Below are positions 44,484-56,350 of a stretch of DNA of 64,000 nt, in pieces. A program made the position numbers and the translations under genes. This DNA is from Sphaerolaimus hirsutus (Eukaryota > Nematoda > Chromadorea > Monhysterida > Sphaerolaimidae), in NCBI GenBank assembly GCA_964036195.1, contig OZ038457.1, positions 2,889,180 to 2,953,179 on the forward strand. The letters are read 5' to 3'. The notes under the pieces are model-generated. The model ran no database searches and was not told the DNA's origin. It worked only from the letters and a program-made list of their open reading frames with translations. Each line of letters starts with the position of its first letter. The first letter of the stretch is position 1.

Positions 44484-45165
44484 GAAAAGTCCCTGGACAG
44501 TGCTCGCAATTCGCGCTAGGGGTAAGCTACGGTCATAAAATTGTAACATGTTAATATATCAGGTGTTTTGAGTTTTCATCCAAACTTTCACTCCTTTAGC
44601 TCCACCCACTGCGGAACTGTGGGGGTTACAATTTCGGTCATTTTGTACTGATGTACACATGGTGCACTGCACATGCACACCGCTGTTGAACACAGGTAAT
44701 GTGTCCAGTACAGATTAGTAATGAAAGACAAATGAAATTTGATTGACATAATTATTTACTCCCCATTTCAAAACAACATTAAAATCATTGTAATACAACA
44801 TGATCTCAGATGATCACCAAAACATCCATCACAGTTCCCACGTTTTTTGCACATCACCCTGATTTGCATATTAATTTTACCTTAATAGCAATGATGTTGA
44901 TAAAAGTGTTGAATACTATCAGCACATTGCCAACACACTGGCTTACACTAGCCAAAGTTTCATGATCACAACTGAAAGCAGCGTTGAGCTAGAGCACCAT
45001 TTGTACATCAGTACAAAAGGACCGAAATTGTAACCCCCACAGTTCCGCAGTGGGTGGAGCTAGAGGGGTGAAATTTCGGGTGAAAACGCAAAACACCCGT
45101 TCCGTTTACGTGTTAAAATTTTATGACCGTAGCTCACCCCTAGCGCGAATGGCGAGCACTGTCAG
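44484..45165. repeat. Inverted repeat with arms of about 170 bp
   Basis: Both arms carry GTGGGGGTTACAATTTCGGT, TAGCTCCACCCACTGCGGAA and CTACGGTCATAAAATT in opposite orientation. About 340 bp of unique sequence separates them. Confidence 0.75.
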
Positions 45166-46213
45166 CCCGCTCATGTATTTATATTTAAATATAATCACAC
45201 AAAATTAAACACCCTAATGCAATAAATTTTTATAAGGCACACGGGCCGAATGGACCCTGTACGGTCCAAAAATTTTCTGTTTACTGAAAAAAAATTTGTC
45301 TCACCGGGGTCGTTTGGCCCCGACCGGGGACATTTACCACAAAGTGCCGAAAAGTACCAGCAATTTTTGTGTGGTACCGGGGCCAAACGACCCCGGTCGG
45401 GGACCAAAAATCGTTGTATACTGAAAAAATAATTTTCTCACCGGGGACGTTTGGCCCCGGTCGGGACCATTTCAATATTGCCGGGGACCGGTCCCCGGCA
45501 GGATTTCATGCACTGTAGAAAAATACAGTGATCGACAAAACTTTAAGTATAAATAAATTAATATTCACTGACCGCTCTGAGCTCAAATTTGGCATGCGTA
45601 CTCACTTAACAAAGGAGTACACGCATGCCAAATTTGAGAAAAATCGAATTAATCTATTCACCCCCCAAAAAAAATTTGCATCGGCGTGCGTAACCGTCAT
45701 GCAGAAATTTTGTGCATGCAACTTTGGTGTTAATTAACCTAATTAACACGCAAAGAACACATACACACAAATTATTTATTTTTGAAAAAAATTATTTTTT
45801 GCCGGGTCCCGGTCCCCGGCCGGGACCTGTGTAAATAGCCAATGAGTTATGCAAACGCGTGTGCTGCTTCTTCATTTAATTCACACATTGATACATTGAA
45901 TTCACCAACAGAGCGAAGGCAATAAAAACAACAATTTAAATATTGGCGTAAAAAAAAATCTGCATAAAATACAAAATTGGCTTTAAATATTATTTTTTCA
46001 GAGTGGAAACTTGGGGGGGGGTTAAACGAGGGTGGGTATTTTGAGGGGGTTAAACGAGGGTGGGTATTTAGAGGGGGGTGTATTATTTTGCCAGAAATTT
46101 TTCAAAATCCCAGTACTAAATTGTTGTTTGTAGGTAACACAGATGTCGAAAAATGCAACAAAAACTGCTTTTTATAAGACTCTATATACTTATATTAGGT
46201 AGATGGTACAAAC

Positions 46214-46399
46214 TAGGGTGTCAAAAATTTTTTTTTACGGAAAACGGAAAACGGAAAGGTAAAAATTTTGCGGCTGCCGGAAAACGGAAAACGGAAAGGT
46301 AAAAATTTTTCGGCTGCCGGAAAACGGAAAACGGAAAGGTAAAAAATTTTCCTGCGGAAAGGCGGAAACGGAAAACGGAAACGGAAATTTGACACCCTA
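46214..46399. mobile_element. TAGGGT-type element with GGAAAAC body, copy 2
   Basis: The ends are TAGGGTGTCAAA and TTTGACACCCTA with a perfect 8-bp duplication GTACAAAC. The interior is almost only ACGGAAAACGGAAAGGTAAA repeats. It is the simplest member of its group. Confidence 0.92.
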
Positions 46400-47181
46400 G
46401 TACAAACCCCTGTTCTACACAACACAGTCATTGTTTTTAATGTGTGTTCTGTGTTTCCCAGATCACAAACTGCATTACGTTCTCTATACACCAAATTGGG
46501 GGGGGGTGGTATTTCGAGGGTGGTTTATAAATTAATAGTGTAAATTTTGAGGTGGGTATTTCGAGGGGGGATATTTCGAGAAAATACAGTATAAAAAACG
46601 GATGTGTCGAAGTCCGCCTCTTCCGCCGTGGATGACATTTCAACGTTTTTTTTGTTACGTTTCGCTTTTCCATACGCGCCGCGTATCAATTGTTGATTTA
46701 TTTAGCACGTTGAACTTAACAGTGTGTTTTGCTGCCTTGAATTCCCTAAAAAATTTGAAAACTATTTTTGAATTTTCGAATTTTTTGAAAAATAAATCGA
46801 TTTTTAAGTGTTTTTTCTAGGGGCGAAATGAAAATGTTTTCGAATTTTTGAATCTTTTTTTGCCATCGTTAATGGTAAGAAATGATAGTGCGAATGCTAT
46901 AAATATTTCATCGTGCGTCAGCGAACGCGCCCCAAAGTTGTTAAAAGTACCTAAATTTACAAAACGTAAAGATAAAGTATTTTAAATGTATCAACTGCCC
47001 GAGTTCAGAAAAAGGTAAAAAAAATTTGTAGTTGAATATGTTTTAAATAAACGTAAAAGTACTTTTCAACTAGGATATACTCAATGAAGTATTCTCCACA
47101 ACTTCCACTCCAGAAATTCCACTAAAGAATGTTCCACTCAAGAAAATGTAAATGTGAGAAATATTTATTTATTTTGATATA

Positions 47182-47440
47182 CCGTATTTCCTCGAAATAC
47201 CCCCCGGGGGGTGATTGTTTCAGAGTGAGAATTTTGAGAGAAAAACGTGAAAAATGCAACAATAACCACCATTTATAAGTTTTTACAGCCTTATATAAGG
47301 ATTTAGATGGTATAAACGATGTTCTAACATAACACAGTAAGTGTTTTGAACACCTGTTATGCATTTCCCGGACCACAAATTCATAGTGCCGATTTTGAGG
47401 GGGGGTATTTCGAGGGGGAGGGTATTTCGAGGAAATACGG
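47182..47440. mobile_element. F-type TIR element, TA-flanked
   Basis: It is nearly identical to the copy at 1101-1359, including the GGTATAAACGATGTTC core, and TA lies on each side. Confidence 0.8.
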
Positions 47441-47581
47441 TAGCAAAGTATAGCAACAATTCAAACAACATGAGATTACACGGTAAACTAAAAGTTAAAC
47501 TCGAATACATTCAAAGCTGATTTTTGAGTACTCAACTTTGGTGCTCAACTTTGGGCACCCACCTTTAGTGGTGGTAAACTG

Positions 47582-47770
47582 GTGCCAATCCCAGACCCTG
47601 TAAAAAGCTGTATAAAATGTAAAATGTCATGCAAAGTGTTATTACTCATGGAAAATGCATGGCAAAATGGCAACTTGGTTGCCATTTTGCAGGACATTTT
47701 CCATGACTTTTGACACTTTGCATGGCATTTTACATTTTACAGTGCTTTTTACAGGGTCTGGGAGTGGCCC
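47582..47770 (+). mobile_element. A-type element, copy A2
   Basis: It opens GTGCCAATCCCAGACCCTG and closes CAGGGTCTGGGAGTGGCCC, flanked by CTG. It abuts copy A3 and shares the central CTG with it. Confidence 0.85.
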
Positions 47771-47773
47771 CTG

Positions 47774-47963
47774 GTGCCAGTCCCAAGCCCTGTAAAGTGT
47801 AAAGTAAAGTGTCAAATGTTAAGTCAAATGCAAAGTAAAGTGTTGATCAAAACAAAAAAGAAAAGATTTTATTACTGAACTTTGCATGACAATTGACAGT
47901 TTACTTTGCATTTGACTTTACATTTCACTTTACTTTACACTTTACAGGGCTTGGGACTGCCCC
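47774..47963 (+). mobile_element. A-type element, copy A3
   Basis: It opens GTGCCAGTCCCAAGCCCTG and closes GGGCTTGGGACTGCCCC, flanked by CTG at 47771-47773 and 47964-47966. It belongs to a different sub-family from A2, as its inner ends match A1. Confidence 0.88.
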
Positions 47964-48373
47964 CTGGTGTGTGCAGTGACATTTATACTGTACTATGAAA
48001 TGGCACCATGATAATGGTGCCCTTCATTGGCGCCAGAGGGCCCTGGTGCCTTGCCATTGTCGCTTGGCAGTATTTTGCAATATTTTTTGCTTGCGGAAAT
48101 AGATGCATCGAAATAAAGTGCATTTCAAGAGAAAAAATACCTTCCAATGAAATTTTTACGAATATATTTATCTATGGAGTTGTATTTTTCAAGTAAAAAT
48201 AGATACATTTTCACAACTTTGCGGTGTGCGCGCCTAGCCCAGCTAATGTAATTTGTTGCTTTTTATGTACCGATTTATGGCTTCTTAGTTAATTGACCAG
48301 GTCGTATAATTTGAGTTGACCGCATGTTCTACACGCATTCACATTCCCCAGCCGCACATGTGGTCTTGTATTT

Positions 48374-49248
48374 GAGGCGTCTAATTCTAAAAGTCGACAA
48401 GTCCACAAAATGTGATTTTGAGTCAATCGCATTTTAAGTTTCAGATCCAATTTGTGGTCTGTGCAGCGTGTCCAATGTGGCTCTCTCATGCTTTACATTA
48501 AGTTCCATATGTTGACACTAAAGTGTCAAATTTTCAGCGCCTGCTCTCAATGTATATACCAAAAATGGGGTGAGCACAAAATGCCATTTGGATTTTTGCA
48601 AGAAATCTGCAGCAAAATCCAGTAAACAAAAGTGGACTTGTCAACTTCTTGCTGAAAACAGCTTTGGACTTGTCAACTTCTTGCTTTAAACCACGTGGAC
48701 TTGTCGACTTTTAGAAATCATGTCCAAACTTCTGATTGAAGACCAAATCATGTCCAAACTTCTAGTAAACAAGACCAAGTCCAGTAAACAAAAGTGGACT
48801 TGTCGACTTCTTGCGTTAAACAGATGGACTTGTCGACTTTTAGTTGTAACTAGGTATGGACTTTTCGACTTCTTGCAGTCGCAGACATTTTTGTTCCCAG
48901 CCTGGATCCATCTGCCTTATGGAAAATTTCTGGACTTGTCGACTTTTAGATATCACTGTACATAGCGGACTTATCACATTTCTTGCTTTTTTCCCATAAA
49001 AAAAAGTTCCCGAGGTGGGCTTGTTGCCTTTTAGCTGAAAACTAAGTGGACTTGTCGACTTCATGCCGATATTTTTTGCGTTTTTCCCTGAAAATGCCAA
49101 ATTTGACACTATCATATATGGGCATGTGAGGTCAAAAAATTTATGGAAAATTTTGAAAAATGGGAGGAAGTGTCCCCTGATCATGTTTCCGGGCCTAACT
49201 CCAAATTTTCACATTTTGGACTTGTCGACTTTTAGAATTGGACGCCTC
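48374..49248. mobile_element. N-type element with repeated GGACTTGTCGACTT
   Basis: The ends are GAGGCGTCTAATTCTAAAAG and its inverse. Between them GTGGACTTGTCGACTT and close variants recur about ten times at irregular spacing. No coding frame is evident. Confidence 0.7.
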
Positions 49249-49474
49249 ATTTAGATTTGGACTATCGCGGCTGCGGCCTGTGGGATCCGGATTCCGTGTG
49301 CCATCCCATACACACGCACTTACGTTTGCCATTTTCCCGGGCATTTTGTATGACTTATGACACTGTGCATGACATTTGTCATTTTACAGGGTGTGGGATT
49401 GCCCCCAGATCGAAGATCCCCGTCCGACCCCAGCCTCAACCACCCCCCCCCCCTCCCATGCTAAACCCTTACTG

Positions 49475-49615
49475 GTGCCACTCCCAGACCCTGTAAAATG
49501 TAAAATGCCATGCAAAGTGTCAAAAGTCATTTTACGGGGAATTTTACATGACTTAAGACACTCTGCGTGACATTTAACATTTTACACGGCATTTTACAGG
49601 TTCTGGGAGTGCCCC
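49475..49615 (+). mobile_element. A-type element, copy A4
   Basis: It opens GTGCCACTCCCAGACCCTG and closes GTTCTGGGAGTGCCCC, flanked by CTG and CTT. An A-type 3' end fragment lies just upstream near 49386-49408. Confidence 0.75.
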
Positions 49616-50227
49616 CTTCCTAGTATTGTAATCATTCCATGCGTTTTTTTTCATTTTTCCAATGCTGAAGCCTTTTCTGCATCATAAGATTAATTGAACA
49701 CAAGAAAATACTCATTAGGACTCGAGACGTCTAATGGGAAGTGAACCACACTAAAAAACGACACATTTTTTAGAACAGAATACTGAAACAAAGAGTATCT
49801 GTCAAAGAGTCTGTTTTTTCAAACGTCTGTTGTTTATATTGCGCAGGGTTTTTTTTGTTAGGTAAATATGTTTGTTTCATTCGACTGTTCTACAGTTAAC
49901 GCTGAAACCTTATTTGTTCATAGATTTTTGACCCAACGAGCCCACACACGCTAGTTGACATCGCAAATTTGTGTCAACTCAATGTCAACAAAATAACACA
50001 AAAGAATTTTAAAGGCAGCACACTTAACAGAATCAATGAAGAGTAGGTGTCATTATGTAAAATTAACTATGCTCTATCAGATAGGAAGGATGAAATCACA
50101 TAGGTAATTCACTGAAATTTAGTTGACATGAAGTCAGTTGACATCCAGCGTGTGTGGCGCCATTTTTGTGTAAGAAATCAAAAACCATACCCAACCCACA
50201 ATGGAGGGGTCTTACCATTTTAGAATA

Positions 50228-50555
50228 CCGTATTTGCTTGAATAGTTCCCCCTTGAATAATTCCTCCCTCGAATAATCCCCCCTTATAAGACGAACGAGG
50301 AAATAATAATCCCCCTGAAGAGATTTGATCAATTTGTTGTCAATTTGAACAAAAATGGCACATTATTGTGTGAATAAAGCATATTTCATTGAATGAGTTG
50401 ATAGTAATATCCTTGAAAACTTTGACGAAATAATAATTCCCCCCTTGAATAATCCCCCCTCGAATAACCCCCCCCCCCCCTCGAATAATTCCCATCTCAA
50501 AAAAGTCTGACGAAATAATAATCCCACCAGGGGGGTTATTCAAGCAAATACGGTA
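50228..50555. mobile_element. Diverged F-type element (GCTTGAATA ends)
   Basis: ACCGTATTTGCTTGAATA faces the inverted TATTCAAGCAAATACGGT. The interior repeats GAATAATCCCCCC. Similar remnants lie near 12000 and 59838. Confidence 0.6.
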
Positions 50556-50857
50556 ATCATTGGTGTTTGATTAAGGTCCGAATTACAAAGGCGATGAGAA
50601 AAATGAATATGGTCTTCATTCCGATGGTATATGGTAGCTTTTTACCTAAGCCTATTACCTTTTACGTTTTTACCTGTTGAAAATCACGCGACACTTAAAA
50701 AATTGATTGATGTCAAATAATTTGTCCCCAGACTATCTTCATTTGATCTATTAGCATTTCAAATTTCCCACAGCATTAATTATGTAATTGTGTGATATTC
50801 ATTTTCAAAAATAGTATAAATTTGTCGAAGCAAAGTTTATCCAGAGAATCCGCCCAG

Positions 50858-51034
50858 GTGCCAATCCCAGACCCTGTAAAATGTAAAACGTCATGCAAAG
50901 TGTCAAAAGTCAAGGAAAATGCCATGCAAAATGGCAACTCGTTTGCCATTTTGCAGGGCATTTCCCATGACTTTTGACAGTGTGCATGACATTTGACATT
51001 TTGCAGGGCTTTTTACAGGGTCTGGGACTGCCCC
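50858..51034 (+). mobile_element. A-type element, copy A5
   Basis: It opens GTGCCAATCCCAGACCCTG and closes CAGGGTCTGGGACTGCCCC, flanked by CAG (50855-50857 and 51035-51037). In an exon this copy would provide CAG|GT and CCCCAG splice sites. Confidence 0.88.
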
Positions 51035-51677
51035 CAGTCAACGATTCACATTTTACTGGCACGCCATACTTGAAATACTTGAAATGCGGCCTCATCAAGT
51101 GCCGTGCTGCCCACGCGTGCTAGAAGACATTCGCATGTAAATACCGTATTTACTCGAAATACCACCAGGGGGTTTATTTTTTCACAGCGCAAATATTGAG
51201 GGGGTCATTTGAGGGACTGGGTTTTTTTCAGGGAATTAAATACCCTTCGAATACCTCCTTGAATCATCACCTCGAAATGCCCTCCCGAAGTAACCCCCCT
51301 CGAATTATCCCCTCTCGAAATATAACTGTAAAATACAACTCTACCCTTTGAATAACTCTCCATCTTGAATAAATCCCCCTCTGATCTGATGAAAAAACTC
51401 CTCTCTGGGTCTTATTCTAGGATTTGCAATATTTACAGCATTCCCCAAGTTGAATAATTCCCCCACTAGAACAAATACCCCACTCGAATAATTCCCCCCA
51501 CTAGAACAAATACCCCACTCGAATAATTCCCCCAGTTAATAAACACCCCATGATGGAAGAAAGATAGTGTACATATTTATATATTTTCAACAATCGATGA
51601 AGTCAGAACACCCAGTAGAGCTGTGTTTGGTTTGATTCAGCCAATGCAAATGCAGACATCCAGTGTGAAAATGAAAG

Positions 51678-52338
51678 GTGTGCTTCTGAAAGTACCGATC
51701 TACAATTTTTTCAAATTTGAGTTAGGACCAATTTTGGGGTCCCCATAAAAATGCACTTCAAAAATATATATAATATGTGGGGGGTGCGAAATTCTATTTT
51801 TAGATATGGGCTGTCGAAAAATGCAAAAAAATCGCAAAATACAGTTCCTGCAATTTTAAAAGTACCGATCTACAAGCTTTTTCAGCTTTTGTGTCTTAAA
51901 AAAGTACCTATCTACACACTTTTTTCAAAATTGTTCTTATAAATTTACCAATCCTCACATTATTTTTTGTGCTTCTAAAAGTACAGATGTCAGATTGGCG
52001 TCAGATTGAGCAAAAACTCATTTTGTGCTTTTTTATTATCGGTAAAAGTACCGATATACATCTTTCTGATTTTGGTCTTTAAAAGGTACCGATCTACATG
52101 CTATTACCAATTTGTTCCTTTAAAATGTACTGTACTACAAAAAATACAATTCACTAAATTTTATATAGTTAGTGTTATGTGTATTAGCAACGATTATACC
52201 CATGCATGTGGATACCCAACATTATGGCTGAAATACCCATATCCAATACCCTTGTATGGGTATTGCATACTCCAAACTTTCAATTGTGATTATCTCAAAA
52301 TCGATTTTTTTGTAGATCGGTACTTTTAGAAGCACACC
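51678..52338. mobile_element. M-type element (GTGTGCTTCTGAAAGTACCG)
   Basis: GTGTGCTTCTGAAAGTACCG faces the inverted copy at the other end. AAAGTACCGATCTACA recurs through the body at least five times. Confidence 0.65.
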
Positions 52339-52653
52339 CTTCAAATGTGTAGTGGAATATAGGTACACTATTATACAATTACCAACAGAGACCGGACATA
52401 AAATGAAAATTTTGATGAAAAAATAATGATCAAACTTGCGAATAGTTCCCACATCAAAAATGTCTGATGAAACATAGATCCCCCTGAGAATTATTCGAGT
52501 AAATACAGTATGTTTGTAGCAGAGTGTACTAACACTTGAATACTTCCCGATATCAACACTGTGTAATGATAAACTGAGTTCCCGATGGTAGTATTTATTC
52601 ACGAAAATACGGTATGTACACTGTACAGTAACAGCTGCGGAGGCTGGTGACTA

Positions 52654-52913
52654 CCGTATTTCCTCGAAATACCCGCCCCCTCGAAATACCCCCCCCTCAA
52701 AATGGGCACTATGAATTTGTGGTCCGGGAAATGCATAACAGACATTCAAAACACTTACGGTGTTACGTTAGAACATCATTTATACCATCTACATCATTAT
52801 GTAAGACTGTAAAAACTTATAAATGTTGGTTATTGTTGCATTTTTCATGTTTTTCCCTCAAAATTTTCACTCTGAAAAAATAAACCCCCCGGGGGTAATT
52901 CGAGGAAATACGG
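52654..52913. mobile_element. F-type TIR element, TA-flanked
   Basis: It is in the opposite orientation to the copies at 1101 and 47182, with the same core and TA-flanked CCGTATTTCCTCG ends. Confidence 0.75.
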
Positions 52914-53969
52914 TATATTTTTAACGGAAATCTATGAAATATTCAGGTATACCCGACCGCTCCGGAAACAATTTTTGTTCTTTCAACCGTTCTTCAGTTC
53001 AAGTAGTTCTACTTTTTAGAATATTGCTAGATTTCATGATGCTGGTAAAATAGTATTTAGCACATGGGCGATTTGCGTATGCAATCCACATTCATACAAA
53101 GATATGGACTCGAAAAAAGTTCCCACAAGGATTTTTCCCAGTGCAGATAAACTTGCCAATCCTATTTTCCGTGTTCAATGCTAGGATAGTATTTTATATT
53201 CACACACATCAACACTCAATTGCACTGTAATGATTTTGCACACGTAAAATTTTTGCATTATGCAAATAAGTATGCAAAAAGGCTCCAATCCAAGTGCCAG
53301 AAACGCCATGGCGCTTTTTTGTTTTGGTGCTGGCGCCATGTTGTTTTTTCATTACTACACCCGCCTTTGACGAAGCAGGAATTCTGAAAATTTCATTTTA
53401 TGACGTCATTCTTAAAAAAATTCCTTTCCACATTTTCAGTTGTCAGGGAGAGAAAAAGTTTCCAAAGTGACACTATTGAGGTGCAGGCACCAAATAAAAC
53501 GTTTGCATTTTTTATCATCCTAACAAATAAGGAGAGAAAATACGTTACGTATAATATGAGTAAATTATTATATATTTATGTAAACGCTTTACTAACAAAT
53601 GACGCAGAAAGTGATGCACTGCAGTTTTTTGGTGTCTGTTGTGTCAAAACACATGGGTTTTTGTCATCATAAAATCCATTGAATGTCACTCGTTATGTGT
53701 ATTTTTTTGCAAATTTGACAAATTAGCTTACATAGTCGCACTGGCGCATAAAACCACAAATAAATACATCCATACCGTATTGACTCGAATATATGCTCCA
53801 GTACTCTACTCTACTCCAGTAAGGGGTACCCTCTAATAAGAGGTGCAATTTTGGAATGTGACGAAATAAATTATCGGCATTCTTCAAGAGACACAGCAGC
53901 GTGTCAGAAACGTGTAAAAACGTAAAAACAGCGGCCAAATACGGCTAACATGATGCAATTTTGCATCTG

Positions 53970-54146
53970 GGGACACTCCCAGACCCTGTAAAAAGCCCTG
54001 TAAAATGTCAAATGTCATGGAGAGTGTCAAAAGTCATGGCAAATGCCGTGCAAAATGGCAACCAAGTTGCCATTTTGCAGGACATTTTCCATGATTTTTG
54101 ACACTTTGCATGACATTTGACATTTTACAGGGTCTGGGATTGGCAC
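53970..54146 (-). mobile_element. A-type element, copy A6 (inverted)
   Basis: Read on the minus strand it opens GTGCCAATCCCAGACCCTG and closes GGGAGTGTCCC, flanked by CAG. On the plus strand the flanks are CTG (53967-53969 and 54147-54149). Confidence 0.85.
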
Positions 54147-54806
54147 CTGAACTGCATTTAGACTCAGCTGATTTCAGTAGATTACTAAAGTCAGATAGAG
54201 CTCCACATGCCTAATTCACCATTTTGTTGCATTCCCAATGTGATCAATTGAGATGAGCTGTTGTTCACTGTTGGTAGAATGTTGCCGCACACACTAGAAA
54301 ATAATTATTTTCTTCTAATTATTGTATTTTCATTGTTTCCCATAATTATGTTCCCTGTAAAATAGGTAGATTGTGTAAAATATCCTAGTCTTGAGTGAAC
54401 AAATGTAAACTTTCCTTTAGTTTTGAGAAGTTCATTGGAGGCTTGGATTTTTTACGGGTTGGTTTTAAAAAATCATTTGTATACAAATTGTATAAAAATT
54501 GTACTAATCTATTTTATTGTTATTTTATTCTTGTTTCATTTTATTTTATTTTATTCCAAAATGTTAATAATATAATAAAATGGAACCATTTTACAAAAAA
54601 ATTACAGAAATTTTACAAAAAATCAGAATCTTGCGCGCAAGGCCAGAAAAATGTGATAATTAGACCTAAACATGAAAAACGTGTGACAAATTTTTTATTA
54701 CTTTGCAAAAGTTGCATGCAGTTTGTTACCTAGTTCCAAGTGTAAAGTCACAATTATTTTTAATGATGGTTTGCATTTTCAGTAGAAGGATTACTGGAGT
54801 GCTCAG

Positions 54807-55262
54807 GGGGCATTTGTAAAAGTTCATGCAGAGTGTCAATTGTCATGACGAATGTAAAGTAAAGAGTCAATTGACATCTCAAATGTCAAGCAAAGTATAA
54901 TTGTCATGACAAATGTCATGTGCAAAGTGTAAATTGTGTATTTGAATCTTATTTATGTTATGTTCTTATGTCGTTATGTTATGAATCTTATGTTTTGGTA
55001 TCCAAAGGTTATGTTTTTGTATCCAAATGTTCACATAAAATTTGGATACATAACAACAACAAGATTTGGATACAAAAAAATAAGATTTGGATACAATTTG
55101 CTTTACAGTTTCCACTTTAATTTATATTTGTCATGACAATTGACACTTTACTCAACATTTGTCATGATAACTGACACTATACTTAACATTTGTCATGACA
55201 ATTGACACTTTGCATTTTATTCCATATGACATTTTGATACTTTACAGGGCTTGGGACTGCCC
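54807..55262. mobile_element. A-type element, copy A8, diverged 5' end
   Basis: The 3' end GGGCTTGGGACTGCC is clear and CAG flanks both sides (54804-54806 and 55263-55265). The 5' end GGGGCATTTGTAAAAG is diverged and no longer starts with GT. TTGGATAC repeats and TGTCATGACAATTGACA repeats fill the body. Confidence 0.6.
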
Positions 55263-55764
55263 CAGCCCCACAAATAAACAGGTTGAACAATAAACAACAA
55301 GATGAAAATTTTACAAAAAATATGAATTTTTATACAATTTTTACAAAAATATCAATTTGTATACAATTTTACAAATTTTTACAAAAATTCAAATTTTTAT
55401 ACAATTTTTATTTTGAAATTTTCCATATTATTATATTGTATTTTATTCTTATATTTCCATTTTATTTTTATTTTATTTTTTACTGAAATTTTGCCAACCC
55501 TGTTCACCATCCCTTGCTAAATTTGACTGTTTTTAATGTGCCTGCGCACACTGGTTTTCACACGAAATTTTGAAAACTCACAAATCAGCTTAGAACACAT
55601 TTGGGTTTTCTACGATGACATGGCCGTGAACTAAAGTTGACGGAGATTCAAAATCACTGATTGTGGAAAACTCAAACACGTTCAAAGCTCAGCTATGTGT
55701 TTTCAAAAGTTCGTGTGAAAATGAAAACTAGTGCGCGCGGGGCCAATAACCGCAAGAAGTGTAA

Positions 55765-55996
55765 AACACCCTGCACGCGTGGTTCCCGCTGGAAGCGCGC
55801 CAGCTATTTTTTACGCATGCTATTTTCATAAAAAGTTGAAAAAGTCATCTCTGTTATGACGCTATACATTAACTTATTCACAACAATGATTTGTTCATCT
55901 TTTATACAGAAATCGCAAGCTTTATCATCATTGGCACGCTTCCAACGTGAGACGTAATGAGTGCGAGGGCAGAGTATCATGTCCGCCGAGTATAGC
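55765..55996. repeat. O-type element, copy 2 (inverted)
   Basis: It starts CACCCTGCACGCGTGGTTCC and ends TCATGTCCGCCGAGTATA, matching 31287-31512 in opposite orientation with many differences inside. Confidence 0.5.
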
Positions 55997-56350
55997 TAGG
56001 GTTGGGCCTTAATGAGCACTCTGTAGTTGTCTGTAGGTATTTTATCTCTGACAGTCTGATTATTTATATCACGCCATCTAACTCGTGTTTGAAAGTAAGT
56101 AACTAAACATCGCTAATGAGACATGACTTTTTATAGCTTGATCTGTGAATTCTCAACATAGCAGAAAGGCGTGAAGAAATTTTTATTCACCCTATGCATA
56201 TGAAACTATTGCAAATTTTCAACTACCTAAATAGTGAAAGATTTATTAAACTGCCATACGCCAGTCCCGCGCCCTGTGAAATGTCAGAAACGTTGCTCAT
56301 ATTTTATTCAAATGTTACTTTTACTGCACATTTCACACAGTGGTAAATGA

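Noticed and set aside
53400-53672. 90-codon open frame
   Set aside because: AT-rich, in a repeat block, no recognisable domain.
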